From the NCBI GenBank assembly GCA_012032775.1, contig JAAUQO010000043.1, forward strand, positions 1 to 35,608: a DNA stretch of 35,608 bases. Direction: 5' to 3'. The notes under the pieces were generated by a model that was given only the letters and a program-made list of their open reading frames with translations, did not search any database and was not told the origin of the DNA. This stretch comes from Oscillochloris sp. GTDB taxonomy: Bacteria; Chloroflexota; Chloroflexia; Chloroflexales; Chloroflexaceae. Both the position numbers and the translations under genes were made by a program. This document shows, one piece after another, positions 1 through 8,114 of the stretch (the first letter of the stretch is position 1; each line of letters opens with the position of its first letter).

Positions 1-1
1 C

Positions 2-844
2 GCCGCCGGTCGCACAGCGCCCGCCGGCCGCGCAACAGCGGTGCGCCCGCAGTTGCCTGCTGCGACAGCAACTGCAACCACGGCTGCAACAAGTGCAACT
101 GCCGGCACCGGCACAACGACGGCGGCCACGGCGACCACGGTTCCAACCGGCACCGATCAGGATGTCTTCTTCCGCCTCGCCAGCGATTGGGGCAGCGCCT
201 ACCCAGGCCAGGAGGTGACATACACCTTTGTGGTGCGAAATACCGGCAGCACGGCATTGACCGACCTGCAATTGAGTAGCACCTTGCCGAACAATTTGGA
301 GCCCCTTGGCGCACGGGCCGATCGTGGTAGCGATCCACAGATCGACGGCCAGGATGTGTCATACTCGCTCAACAGCCTTGCTCCCGGCGAAAGCATTGAA
401 ATTGAGATTGCCACCCGGATCAAGCAATCGGTCGCCGTCGGCACATTACTGGTAACTCAGGGCCAGTTGCAATACGACAGCCTGAACCGGCCGAACTTCT
501 CGAATATCGTCACCGTACAGGTAGTGGGCCAGACAGCGCCGGCCCAAACCACCAGTGTGCCGGGCGGCGTTCTGGGCGGCGGCGCCTACCCGCCCCCCAC
601 CGGCACTGCCGGCACAACCATCGTGCCTGCAACGGTTACCGCAAGCACTGTCGCAACCACAACAATGCAACCAACCACGATCGCCAGCGGCGGCGCAACC
701 CCGCAACCGACCGCAACGGCCCCGGAAGCATCTGCGCCGCTTCCTGAAACTAGCAGCGGCGTACCATTGGCCGGCGTGCTCCTGCTCGGTCTGACGCTGC
801 TCACCCGTACGGTCCGCCTACACCGCGCCCGCGAGCGGATCTAG
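2..844 (+). CDS. Cell-surface protein, DUF11-like domain, sortase-like C-terminus (5' truncated)
   Basis: The frame is open to the left edge, so the N-terminus lies outside the window; an internal GTG at 41 is not a convincing start. What is visible is an Ala/Thr-rich linker, then a beta-rich domain of about 110 residues resembling DUF11/conserved-repeat modules (PGQEVTYTFVVRNTG, later LAPGESIEIEI). A second low-complexity Thr/Ala/Pro linker follows, and then the tail LPETSSG, a hydrophobic stretch (VPLAGVLLLGLTLL) and a basic end (RARERI). LPxT plus a membrane segment plus a positive tail is the layout of a sortase substrate, although the fifth position is Ser rather than Gly. It may equally be a simple C-terminal membrane anchor. 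The role is probably structural or adhesive at the cell surface. No partner gene is visible to the left. Confidence 0.72.
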   Translation, partial: AAGRTAPAGRATAVRPQLPAATATATTAATSATAGTGTTTAATATTVPTGTDQDVFFRLASDWGSAYPGQEVTYTFVVRNTGSTALTDLQLSSTLPNNLEPLGARADRGSDPQIDGQDVSYSLNSLAPGESIEIEIATRIKQSVAVGTLLVTQGQLQYDSLNRPNFSNIVTVQVVGQTAPAQTTSVPGGVLGGGAYPPPTGTAGTTIVPATVTASTVATTTMQPTTIASGGATPQPTATAPEASAPLPETSSGVPLAGVLLLGLTLLTRTVRLHRARERI

Positions 845-872
845 CCAGGCCAGGAGATACCGCCTCCCGCCG

Positions 873-946
873 TAAGGGCGAAGCATTTCGCGTAGTGAAA
901 TGCTTCGCCCGCAGCGCACGCCGGGGCAGGCTTCGCCCGCAGCGCA
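873..946. repeat. REP-like palindrome (copy 1) plus 17-bp direct repeat
   Basis: A perfect 14-bp inverted repeat, gggcgaagcatttc at 876-889 and its complement at 897-910, has a 7-nt loop. The same core (taagggcgaagcat) starts a second palindrome at 27569. The right arm runs into a 17-bp sequence (gcttcgcccgcagcgca) at 902-918, repeated exactly at 930-946. It sits 3' of the surface-protein gene. It looks like a dispersed REP/MITE-type element rather than a terminator, since no T-tract follows. Confidence 0.6.
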
Positions 947-980
947 TGCAGTGGAATGTATCACTCCGGTTCAGCACAGC

Positions 981-1017
981 AAAGCCCCGCGACGAGCATT
1001 CGTCGCGGGGCTTTTTT
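981..1017. terminator. Bidirectional intrinsic terminator
   Basis: A 15-bp perfect stem (981-995 with 1000-1014, core gccccgcgacga), a 4-nt loop and a run of six T at 1012-1017. A is present at the other foot. It lies between the plus-strand gene ending at 844 and the minus-strand gene ending at 1053, so it probably serves both. Confidence 0.9.
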
Positions 1018-1052
1018 GTTCGACTATACCCTGATCCAGTACCCGGTATTCG

Positions 1053-1517
1053 CTACTGACTTACCGTACGGCGGCTCAGGCGCGGCTGCCACCCATCAAG
1101 CGCCAGCCAGAGCACAATCGCCAGCAACAACCAGTGCAACTGATCGCGCACCGCCACGAGCACCGCCACCACATTGCGCGAGGCCGGCAGGGCTTCATAG
1201 AGCCGCAACAAACCCAGGCCGGGCGCTGCTCGCAACTGATCCCAGATCGCGCTCAGGCCCATCTCAGCCCCGAGCATTCCGTAAAACTGCCAGGCAACCG
1301 CCAGCGAGAGCCCCACGGCTATCGCCGTCAGCACCAGCACCACCGTACTATACCATGGCTTCGGCCGGGGGATCACCACCATCGGATTCAGCCCCGGCAC
1401 CAGACCAAGAAGACGTAAGCTCAGATCCGGCGGCGCTTCCCAGCGCAACTCCTGGCGAAGCACCTGATCCAGCCGATCTCCCGATTCTTGTAGTTGCAGA
1501 TTATGCTTGTCGCTCAT
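1053..1517 (-). CDS. Small two-segment membrane protein, possible anti-sigma partner
   Basis: A 154-residue protein. The N-terminal ~50 residues are polar (LDQVLRQELRWEAPPDLS), followed by a hydrophobic segment (VVLVLTAIAVGLSLAVAW) and a second near the C-terminus (LHWLLLAIVLWLALDGW). I chose ATG at 1517 because GGGAGGTG lies 7 nt upstream; a TTG one codon earlier is less likely. The start lies 4 nt beyond the stop of the ECF sigma gene, so the two are surely co-transcribed. A membrane protein directly after an ECF sigma gene is often its anti-sigma factor. However, I see no HxxxCxxC zinc anti-sigma motif, so this role rests only on position and topology. Confidence 0.75.
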   Translation of the reverse strand: MSDKHNLQLQESGDRLDQVLRQELRWEAPPDLSLRLLGLVPGLNPMVVIPRPKPWYSTVVLVLTAIAVGLSLAVAWQFYGMLGAEMGLSAIWDQLRAAPGLGLLRLYEALPASRNVVAVLVAVRDQLHWLLLAIVLWLALDGWQPRLSRRTVSQ

Positions 1518-1521
1518 CAAC

Positions 1522-2202
1522 TCACCTCCCAGCCAGACCGAAGCGAAGACTCATCGGAGCCATACGTGGAGGTCGTTCCTCATCGCGGCGACTCGTCGGC
1601 TGGACAATTGCACGGGCCGCCGGCGGCTGTTCCTGCGTTTCGAGGATCATCGCCAGGCGCTCTTTCCCGCGCCGAATATGACTTTTCACGGTATTCAACG
1701 GGATATCAAGCACATCGGCAATATCATTGTACTTCATATCCTGAAAATAGTAGAGTGTCAGCACAAGCCGATAGTGCTCTTCAAGTTGGTCGAGCGCCTG
1801 CCGCACCTGCGTACGCAACTCCTGCGAATCGAGCGCCTGCTCCGGGTCGGACCAGCGATCGGTATCGGCCACCCCGGCAACCTGGTCGGTCTCTTCTTCG
1901 TCGTTAGCCATGGCCGGCATCACCGGAACCTGACGACCACGGCGACGCAACTCATCGCGGCACATATTCACCACGAGCCGATACAACCAGGTCGTAAAGC
2001 GGCTCTCGCCGTTATACTGCGGCAACGCCCGAAACAGCCGGATAAACGCTTCCTGCGTCAAGTCAGCGGCATCTTCGGGCTGCTTCAGCACGCTCATCGC
2101 AATACTGTACACATAATGCTGCTGGCTCAACACCAGTTGGCTTAGTGCTTGCGGATCGCCCTGCTGAGCGTGGAGGATAACTTCACGAGAAGGTTCAGCC
2201 AC
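1522..2202 (-). CDS. ECF-type RNA polymerase sigma factor
   Basis: A 226-residue sigma-70 family protein. Region 2 covers residues ~10-85, with the typical DLTQEAFIRLFRAL and the -10 recognition part FTTWLYRLVVNMCRDELRRR. A short acidic linker follows, then region 4 (~125-185) with YNDIADVLDIPLNTVKSHIRRGKERL, the helix-turn-helix that binds the -35 box. It has neither region 1 nor region 3, as in ECF sigma factors. The start codon is GTG at 2202, with a GGGAG about 10 nt upstream. About 35 residues after region 4 are Arg/Pro-rich and unconserved. It is followed by a membrane protein that may hold it inactive until an envelope signal arrives. Regulon unknown. Confidence 0.93.
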   Translation of the reverse strand: MAEPSREVILHAQQGDPQALSQLVLSQQHYVYSIAMSVLKQPEDAADLTQEAFIRLFRALPQYNGESRFTTWLYRLVVNMCRDELRRRGRQVPVMPAMANDEEETDQVAGVADTDRWSDPEQALDSQELRTQVRQALDQLEEHYRLVLTLYYFQDMKYNDIADVLDIPLNTVKSHIRRGKERLAMILETQEQPPAARAIVQPTSRRDEERPPRMAPMSLRFGLAGR

Positions 2203-2411
2203 CGTCTCTATTCTCCCGGCGCTGCTGCGCCATCATCTACGGATAACCAGTCGAACTGTAGCTAGCTTGCCACAATTCCCGTGGCGTTGCCTCACACAAC
2301 TGACTGATTCCGGCACCGGCCACTTGACCGGGTGCATTCTAGCCGTATGACGATCAGCGAGAATAAAGTGTTGCAGTGTTTCAACGAAACGGGAGAAAAT
2401 TGCTGAGGAAT

Positions 2412-2651
2412 CTACTGCGGCTTCTGGTGATGATCGATCTCGGGAACCGGATCATAGCCGCCTTTGGCAAAAGGATGGCAGCGCAAAATCCGCTTAATCG
2501 TCATCCAGCCGCCCCGCAATGCGCCATAGCGCGTGATCGCCTCAAGGCCGTATTGGGAACAACTCGGGGTATAAATACAACTCGGCGGCGTCCAGGGAGA
2601 GATCGCCACCTGATAAAATCGAATCAGCTTGAGCGCAATCCAGCGTAACAT
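2412..2651 (-). CDS. yidD: Membrane protein insertion efficiency factor YidD
   Basis: A 79-residue protein with the hallmark YidD core: [12 protein letters not shown], then [15 protein letters not shown], then [15 protein letters not shown] and GGYDPVP. The three conserved cysteines (two in CIYTPSC, one in RCHPF) are present. YidD is a small inner-membrane-associated protein that helps YidC insert membrane proteins. It normally sits in the rnpA-yidD-yidC group; here it is isolated from those genes, which is unusual. The ATG at 2651 has no Shine-Dalgarno, and a strong terminator hairpin ends 15 nt upstream, so a leaderless or internally started transcript is possible. Confidence 0.93.
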   Translation of the reverse strand: MLRWIALKLIRFYQVAISPWTPPSCIYTPSCSQYGLEAITRYGALRGGWMTIKRILRCHPFAKGGYDPVPEIDHHQKPQ

Positions 2652-2666
2652 AGCAAAGAAAAAGAG

Positions 2667-2703
2667 AAAGGTAAAAGGTACCGGCGATGTACCTTTTACC
2701 TTT
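2667..2703 (-). terminator. Intrinsic terminator after the V4R gene
   Basis: A 15-bp perfect stem (2667-2681 with 2689-2703; aaaggtaaaaggtac) and a 7-nt loop. On the minus strand it is followed by a pyrimidine-rich tail (ctttctctttttcttt). It ends transcription of the V4R gene just before yidD. Confidence 0.8.
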
Positions 2704-2722
2704 TACCTGCGACCTTTTATGG

Positions 2723-3358
2723 TTATTCCAGCGGTTCTTTCCCGATCGTAAAACTACACGAAGGTGAGCCTTGCCCCATACAGGTGCATTGCTCGACGGC
2801 GAAACGCCGGCCGCCCGACACCCAGGCCGTCGCCTCTTCGATGATACCCCGGGCGATGTAAAACACCGGGCCCGGATCGGGGCGAACGATGCAGTTCGAG
2901 CACTTCGTAATATGATAGACGAATTGCCCCCGCTCTTCCTCCACATGGCTCGACTGATCGCTGAAGCGATCAAAGGTCTGCGCCGTCGCATTCAATGCGA
3001 TCTTCAGCTTCATCGTAATCGGCATCAACTTCAAGGCCAGGTCGGCCATTCCCAACAGCGGACCGAACTCTTTCAAACCGAGGGTGAAAGCTACACGCCC
3101 GGCGCGTAACTCCAGACCACGAGCACCGCGCGGGCCATACATCGTGCCGAGCGCCACCGAGGTTGCCGAAATGGCCTCGAATGGGAACTCGCGCTTCAGA
3201 TCGTTGGGCGGGTACGCATCGAGGAACTGGGGCAGATCAGCCAGGCGGAGCAGAGCCTTCACGCCGTTCTGTCCCATCACTTCTTCGAGCGATAGGAAAG
3301 TGAGCCGTCCGATCTTATTTGGATAGTGCAGTCCGCGGAAGGCTTCAACGCTCGTCAT
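2723..3358 (-). CDS. V4R (4-vinyl reductase) domain protein, BchJ-like
   Basis: A 211-residue protein. The C-terminal half holds a V4R domain: YHITKCSNCIV, then a segment ending in CTCMGQGSPSCSFTI, whose Cys-rich close is diagnostic. The N-terminal half (VEAFRGLHYPNKIGRLTFLSLEEVMG) matches the helical lead of BchJ-like proteins. V4R domains bind small hydrophobic ligands, and the family is named for a presumed role in 8-vinyl reduction of bacteriochlorophyll precursors, a role since doubted for BchJ. No other pigment gene is in the window, so ligand and pathway cannot be fixed. AAGGAG lies 11 nt before the ATG. A terminator follows it. Confidence 0.8.
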   Translation of the reverse strand: MTSVEAFRGLHYPNKIGRLTFLSLEEVMGQNGVKALLRLADLPQFLDAYPPNDLKREFPFEAISATSVALGTMYGPRGARGLELRAGRVAFTLGLKEFGPLLGMADLALKLMPITMKLKIALNATAQTFDRFSDQSSHVEEERGQFVYHITKCSNCIVRPDPGPVFYIARGIIEEATAWVSGGRRFAVEQCTCMGQGSPSCSFTIGKEPLE

Positions 3359-3421
3359 GGGATCTCTGGCTCCTTACACAGCTATGAAGGAAACGGCAGG
3401 TACAGACGCTGCGCCGCAGAT

Positions 3422-3427
3422 ACTATA
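3422..3427 (-). promoter_or_regulatory. Extended -10 promoter of the V4R gene
   Basis: On the minus strand, TGC-TATAGT forms an extended -10 box about 64 nt upstream of the ATG at 3358. No good -35 is present. Confidence 0.45.
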
Positions 3428-3449
3428 GCAGATACGTCATAATCCTGCA

Positions 3450-3965
3450 TTACTGACGCAGCGTCTCCCAGATTAGATGGGCGAGTTCCGGCATAATCAG
3501 GCGTTCCAGCGCCAGCCGTACCGCAGCAGTCGATCCTGGAAGACAGAATATGAACGTCCCACCGATCAAACCGGCAGTTGCCCGCGAAAGCATGGCTGCC
3601 GCGCCAATCTCTGCGTACGACAGCATCCGAAATAACTCGCCAAATCCGGGCAGGCGCCGCTCGAGCAGGCTGTCGATCGCTTCAAAAGTATTGTCGCGGC
3701 GGGCTATCCCGGTACCGCCATTGGTGATAATCAGCTTACACCCTGAGGCGGCCATATCGCGTACGAGCGCAACAATCTGTGCCGGTTCGTCACGAACTAT
3801 CTCATATCTTACCACATCATGGCCGGCTTGTGACAGGGTTGACCGAATAAGCCCACCGCTCGTATCGTCGCTGGGAGTGCGGGTATCGCTGATCGTGATG
3901 ACCGCGCAGGGGATGCGCTGCGGCGACTCTTTCGCTGCACGGATATGATGTTCTTTGTGACCCAT
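3450..3965 (-). CDS. moaB: Molybdenum cofactor biosynthesis protein B (MoaB/MogA family)
   Basis: A 171-residue, single-domain MPT-binding protein. Seen are AVITISDTRTPSDDTSG near the N-terminus, IITNGGTGIARRDNTFEAI (the molybdopterin-binding GGTG motif) and PGFGELFRMLSYAEIGAAAM with LSRATAG. These are the standard MoaB blocks in the right order and length. The family adenylylates molybdopterin before metal insertion, although some MoaB proteins have lost activity. The gene stands alone, without moaA, moaC or moeA nearby. The symbol could also be mogA-like; the size fits moaB better. Confidence 0.92.
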   Translation of the reverse strand: MGHKEHHIRAAKESPQRIPCAVITISDTRTPSDDTSGGLIRSTLSQAGHDVVRYEIVRDEPAQIVALVRDMAASGCKLIITNGGTGIARRDNTFEAIDSLLERRLPGFGELFRMLSYAEIGAAAMLSRATAGLIGGTFIFCLPGSTAAVRLALERLIMPELAHLIWETLRQ

Positions 3966-4384
3966 AGGCGTCCCGTTGGATCAACTGCAATAGTCGATCG
4001 CCCAAACCAAGATTCGAGCGCTCTTATTCATATATCCAACATGTCTGCTCATATCCTACTCTATTCCGCAATTACTGTCTACTCCGGTGAATTGGGAGTT
4101 GACGCGTTGTGTCAGAATCGCTACACTTGTTAGCTAGACGGACTTGCAATGTAGATAGCGTGCCTGCTACGCACTTTCTGAAACATTCAGGGGTGTTGTT
4201 GCAGGGCAAAAGACGTGATCTGTCACGTGCGTTTCACTCCGGCGGGATTACTGATCCTGTTTCCGGTGTATGTGGTGATATATCCATCACCTTCTGTTCG
4301 GAAACAGCCGGATTGTGACGCCGGCGCTCCGCTCGCCCAGGCCATGCCGACTGCCGAAACCCTTGTATGGAAAGGATCTGGCTC
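3966..4384. other. 419-bp intergenic region without a recognised gene
   Basis: This lies between the divergent moaB-like and CBS genes and must hold both promoters. Base composition is more A+T-rich than the flanking genes. Several short open frames run through it, but none has a ribosome site or recognisable residues. GGAAAGGA at 4369-4376 serves the CBS gene. I see no convincing -35/-10 pair, RNA or repeat. Confidence 0.4.
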
Positions 4385-4786
4385 ATGGAACGAACTGTTG
4401 GTGAAGTGATGCACACAGGGGTGTTGACCTGTCTGCGCGATACGCCAATTCAAGACGTGGCTCGACGAATGTCAGAACAGGATATCAGCGCCCTGGTAGT
4501 TGTGAATGAAGAAGGCCTGTTAATTGGCCTGATCTCGCGCACCGATCTGGTGAATGCCCGGCTCTATGAACAGTACTGGAAGCATTGGCGCGGGTTGACC
4601 GCCGGCCACATTATGATCACCGACGTGGTTTCGGTGAACGCCGCCGATACGCTGGAGCAGGCCGGCAAGCTGATGATGGAGCGCCGTATTCATCGGGTTG
4701 TGGTTGTTGAAGAGGGCGAAAAGGGCGTGAAGCCGATCGGCGTCCTTTCGGTAACCGACATTGTCCGCGATATCGCCAGCGAGTAA
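4385..4786 (+). CDS. CBS-domain pair protein
   Basis: A 133-residue protein made of two tandem CBS motifs. The first is ERTVGEVMHTGVLTCLRDTP... with DISALVVVNEEGLLIGLISRTDLV; the second is LTAGHIMITDVVSVNAADTLEQAGKLMMERRIHRVVVVEE with PIGVLSVTDIVRDI. Such stand-alone pairs form a Bateman module that senses adenine nucleotides (AMP, ATP, SAM) and regulates a partner. An ATG at 4367 is in frame, but GGAAAGGA sits 8 nt before the ATG at 4385, so I take the shorter form. The partner is not identifiable, as the neighbours are unrelated. Confidence 0.92.
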   Translation: MERTVGEVMHTGVLTCLRDTPIQDVARRMSEQDISALVVVNEEGLLIGLISRTDLVNARLYEQYWKHWRGLTAGHIMITDVVSVNAADTLEQAGKLMMERRIHRVVVVEEGEKGVKPIGVLSVTDIVRDIASE

Positions 4787-4790
4787 TTTC

Positions 4791-4829
4791 GTTATCGGTA
4801 TCGACAACTCTCCTGTCGATACCGATAAC
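4791..4829. terminator. Perfect 16-bp palindrome between convergent genes
   Basis: gttatcggtatcgaca at 4791-4806 is perfectly complementary to 4814-4829, with a 7-nt loop. It fills the 54-bp gap between the CBS gene and the convergent membrane-protein gene, so it probably acts as a bidirectional terminator. There is no T-tract on either side, so it may be factor-dependent. Confidence 0.6.
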
Positions 4830-4840
4830 CATGGCTTCGT

Positions 4841-6886
4841 TTAGCTGTGGAAGTAGTCGCGGATCTGGATTATCCACATAAGTAGTCCGTAGCCCAGAAT
4901 GCCGCTTGTGATCAGCACCGCACCGATCCGCTCCAACCGCCCGCGATCCCAGAGCACGCCAAGCAGTACGCCGGCGCTCAGACACAACAGCGGGTAGAGA
5001 AAGATCGACCAGCGCACACCCTGGTCGGCCACCAGCAATAAACCCTGCGTCAGGAACATTCCGATCCAGCCGGCCGCCAGGACGATTCGTAGTCCGGCGG
5101 CTTCGCTGCGTCGTTCGCGCCAAAGCAGCAGTGATCCGCCGATCGCCGCTAGCCCGAGGAAGATCGGCAGCGGCCAGAAACGCGCTCGCGGCGGTGCCAA
5201 TCCCAACACACCACGGATGGTCTCGCTGAACAGGGCGATCGGCGCTGTGCCGGTGGTTTCGGCAGCGGAAACTGCGCCGCCGCTCAAGAATCCCGCCAGG
5301 TAACGCGGCGCACTGTAGTAGCCGAGTATCACCAGAACCAGTGCCAGGGCTGCCACAAACGTCAGCCGGCGCGGGTCGATTGCAGCCTGATTACGGCGCC
5401 ACGGACTGAACCATGCAATTCCCCAGGCGGCTGCCGTGAACGCACCGACCGAGAGCGTCACCCCCGAGTGGCCCAACAGCCCGGCGCAGAGTGCGCCGAT
5501 CAAACCCACCGTTATCAGCAACCGACCGCGGTACGCCGATCCGGCATAGCCTAAAGCCAGCAGCATGATCCAGGGCATGGCCAGGGCTTGTCCACCCAGG
5601 TTGGCCAGTTCGCCTACAGCGAAGCTTTCCAGCGCTGTGATCGGCAACAGGTAGCAGAGCGCAGCGAACAATGCCGCCGCCCGGCCTATGCCGGCCCGCA
5701 ACACCACCAGCGCGATCATGCCGACCGTCAGGCTGTCGAGCAACGCCGTGCCGGATTGCACCAGCAACACCCGCGCCCGATGGCCGTCGGGGATGAGGAG
5801 TGCGCCGGGCGCAAGCAACAGGTACGCCCCGGTCGGGTAGGGTGTCTCGCCGCCGCCGGCCTCGTCGGGTAATGTGGCACTCTGGAAGACCTGGCCTAAC
5901 TCCAGGGTAAAAAGCTTGTTGGCGTGAAACCCGCTGTCGGAGTAGATCGCGTGGGGATGCAGCATTCCGCCCATTCGCAACACAAAGGCGAGCAGAATCA
6001 ACGCGCCAATATGGCGGCTGAAGATCCGGGTATTCGGATCGGCCCGCCCAAAAACCCGCGTGAGCAGGTACACACTTGCGGCCGCCGCCAGGGCAAACAA
6101 CGATAGCCCCAGCAGCACCGGCGTGAAAAGGGTCAACGCCGATCGGGCGAGGGCCAGGCTGAGTGCGGCGCCGATCGCAGTCCCGGCGCTGAGTAGCAGA
6201 TTGAGCCGGGGCGGTATGGCAAGCAGGTGCATCGATCCCGCCAGGGAGGCCAGCACCAGGGTCAACCCGGCGATCTGTGGCCAGGCCGGAGCACGCCAAC
6301 CGGCGGCAAGCGGAGCAACCTGGGCCTGGTAGAGCACAAAGCCGAGTTCACGCGGATCGCCGGGCGCATCCAGGGGTGTGCTGCGCATGGTCAGGCGAAT
6401 ATCGCCGGAATTATCGGCGGGAATGAGCATATGGTAACGACGTGGCCCGGCCGGTAGATCAAAGCTAAGGAGCGGGCCGGAGTTGAATTGCCACTCGATC
6501 GGCGTTGCGCTGCCGTCGGGGCGACCACCGGCGGCACGCAGGCTCACGACATAGCGCCCGCCGCCGGCGCCGGGAACCACGAACGTACTGAGCGACTCAG
6601 TCCAGCGGTATGGCTCGCCGCCGTTGCGCTCCAGAAACTCGTACCAGAGCAACGAGCCAGCCGGGCTTGCGGGATCGGGCAGAATATCGGCGGGTTCGGA
6701 GCCGTTCACATCCCACAAAAACGGCGCATCATCAAAGCGCCGTCGTTCAGCAAGATCACCGCCGACAGCGATTGTCTGGCGAAGCGGCACCTGATATGCA
6801 AGCACAAACAGGCCGGCGGCGATCAGCAGCAGCAGCGCAAAAGGTGCAAGCCGTCGCCGGAGCAACGGAGGTGACTGCACATTCAT
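4841..6886 (-). CDS. Large polytopic membrane protein, GT-C-like glycosyltransferase candidate
   Basis: A 681-residue protein. An N-terminal membrane segment (FALLLLIAAGLFVLAYQV) is followed by about 160 residues of probable extracytoplasmic beta-domain (residues ~35-200). Ten or so further hydrophobic segments run to the C-terminus. After the third segment there is YSDSGFHANKL, an acidic loop in the place where GT-C lipid-linked sugar transferases carry their catalytic Asp. No family signature is strong enough to name a substrate. It lies 150 bp downstream of a small EamA/SMR transporter and two methyltransferases on the same strand. This suggests a polyprenol-linked glycan or glycolipid pathway, but that is inference. 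Confidence 0.8.
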   Translation of the reverse strand: MNVQSPPLLRRRLAPFALLLLIAAGLFVLAYQVPLRQTIAVGGDLAERRRFDDAPFLWDVNGSEPADILPDPASPAGSLLWYEFLERNGGEPYRWTESLSTFVVPGAGGGRYVVSLRAAGGRPDGSATPIEWQFNSGPLLSFDLPAGPRRYHMLIPADNSGDIRLTMRSTPLDAPGDPRELGFVLYQAQVAPLAAGWRAPAWPQIAGLTLVLASLAGSMHLLAIPPRLNLLLSAGTAIGAALSLALARSALTLFTPVLLGLSLFALAAAASVYLLTRVFGRADPNTRIFSRHIGALILLAFVLRMGGMLHPHAIYSDSGFHANKLFTLELGQVFQSATLPDEAGGGETPYPTGAYLLLAPGALLIPDGHRARVLLVQSGTALLDSLTVGMIALVVLRAGIGRAAALFAALCYLLPITALESFAVGELANLGGQALAMPWIMLLALGYAGSAYRGRLLITVGLIGALCAGLLGHSGVTLSVGAFTAAAWGIAWFSPWRRNQAAIDPRRLTFVAALALVLVILGYYSAPRYLAGFLSGGAVSAAETTGTAPIALFSETIRGVLGLAPPRARFWPLPIFLGLAAIGGSLLLWRERRSEAAGLRIVLAAGWIGMFLTQGLLLVADQGVRWSIFLYPLLCLSAGVLLGVLWDRGRLERIGAVLITSGILGYGLLMWIIQIRDYFHS

Positions 6887-6906
6887 ACAGATCGGCCTTT
6901 GCTACT

Positions 6907-6927
6907 TGATGCCTGATACCTGATGCC
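6907..6927. repeat. Three tandem heptamers (TGATRCC)
   Basis: tgatgcc, tgatacc, tgatgcc run head to tail in the gap before the GT-C-like gene. The same heptamer occurs as a near-perfect pair at 14409-14421, also intergenic. Both look like copies of a short tandem repeat family. Confidence 0.5.
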
Positions 6928-7036
6928 TGGCGATGTTGCCTGAGCGGGCGCAAAGCACCGGTTGGAGCAACATCGGCCAGACACAGAAAATATTGCATCA
7001 GCTCCGGCTACAAAACACTGCACCTCGTATTCTCGC

Positions 7037-7480
7037 TCATCCCTTCGCACTACCCACCGTAATCACAATCACGCCGATCACCACAATCATGGCGCCGATC
7101 ACTTTGGCCGGCGTGATCGGCTCGTGCAGCAGCCAACGCGAAGGGATCAAGATGATCACATAGTTCAGGGCCAGGAGCGGGTAGGCGAGCGACAGATTGA
7201 CCCGTGAGATCACTCCGAGCCAGAAGAGTGCGCCGCCGAAGACCAGCACAAAGCCGAGCAAGACCCGCCAATCGCTGAATGTCGCGATCAGCACATTCGG
7301 CGAGAGTGAGAACGCGCCGACGCGCGCAGTCACCTGGTTGATTCCAAGTTTCAGCAACACCTCACCGATCACCGTGAGGGTGCTGGCAGTCAGCAGCAGA
7401 GCGTAGACAAGCAGCATAGCCGGATTGAGCGCGGAGCGGATTCGTCCCCAGCCGCGTGTTGAAACGGATCGATCAGTCAT
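7037..7480 (-). CDS. Small EamA/SMR-type membrane transporter
   Basis: A 147-residue protein with four hydrophobic segments: MLLVYALLLTASTLTVIGEVLLK, VLLGFVLVFGGALFWLGVI, LSLAYPLLALNYVIILIPS and VIGAMIVVIGVIVITVG. The pattern SLAYPLLALNYVIILIPSR followed by EPITPAKVIGAMIVVIGV is that of half-size EamA/SMR proteins such as ArnE/ArnF-type flippases of undecaprenyl-linked sugars. It overlaps the upstream methyltransferase by ATGA, so they are translationally coupled. The substrate is unknown; a lipid-linked sugar fits the neighbours. Confidence 0.85.
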   Translation of the reverse strand: MTDRSVSTRGWGRIRSALNPAMLLVYALLLTASTLTVIGEVLLKLGINQVTARVGAFSLSPNVLIATFSDWRVLLGFVLVFGGALFWLGVISRVNLSLAYPLLALNYVIILIPSRWLLHEPITPAKVIGAMIVVIGVIVITVGSAKG

Positions 7481-8111
7481 TGGTTACGGCGCAGCGTATA
7501 CACGGCGTAGTCGCAGATACCGCTGCGCATGGTGCTGATACGGGCCACACTGAACGCCGGGCCGAAAAGCCGGCGATAGGCGGCATGGTCGCGGATGTGG
7601 CCGCCGCGATCGAGGGCATGCATCAACGTGCCGGCGGGATTCTCACCGGCGGGCGGCGGAATATCCTCCATCACCAGGGCGGTTCCGCCGGGGCGCAGCA
7701 CGCGGGCGAGTTCGCCAAAGGCCGCAGCGGCAATATCGTCGGCAGATGATGGATGACGCCCAACACTAAAGCGGCATCGAAACTGCCGCCGGCGAACGGC
7801 AGCGCATCACCGGAGCCGGCCAGATAACTGCCGGGGCGATTCTGGGCGGCAAAGCGCAAATACGTCCGCGACAGATCCAGACCGACGTAGCGATTGGCCG
7901 GAAACTCGCCGGCAAATTCGCCGGTGCCGCAGCCGAGATCGAGAAAGCGCCGGGTATCGCCGGCCCACGGACGCAACTCACGGGCGATCTCGGCCCGCTC
8001 GCCGTTGAAGCCGGCTTCGACAATCCAGCGTAAGACATTCCAGAGCCGCGGCGTTGTGCTGATGCGGTCAAGTAGATTCGATTCAGTGTGAGCCGGAGTA
8101 GCTGAAGCCAT
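7477..8111 (-). CDS. Class I SAM-dependent methyltransferase, frame broken near 7740
   Basis: Two frames join to one ~211-residue methyltransferase. The N-terminal part (to ~7741) has motif I FLDLGCGTGEFAG, then YVGLDLS and FDAALVLGVIHHLP. The C-terminal part (7477-~7740) continues with FGELARVLRPGGTALVMEDI. The break is a missing base between 7740 and 7741; adding one base gives HHLP-DDIAAAAFGEL with no gap. Whether this is an assembly error or a real lesion cannot be told here. ATG at 8111 is 4 nt after the upstream methyltransferase stop, and the gene overlaps the EamA gene by ATGA. The acceptor is unknown. Confidence 0.8.
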
Positions 8112-8114
8112 GGT

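Noticed and set aside
956..1681. Plus-strand open frame opposite the sigma factor and its partner
   Set aside because: Arg/Pro/Ala-rich antisense frame with no ribosome site; the minus strand carries the recognisable sigma domains.
2203..2411. ECF-type autoregulatory promoter upstream of the sigma gene
   Set aside because: A GGAATT-like element exists, but no matching -10 could be placed with confidence.
2723..3358. Naming the V4R protein bchJ as evidence of phototrophy
   Set aside because: V4R domains are widespread and no other pigment gene is present in the window.
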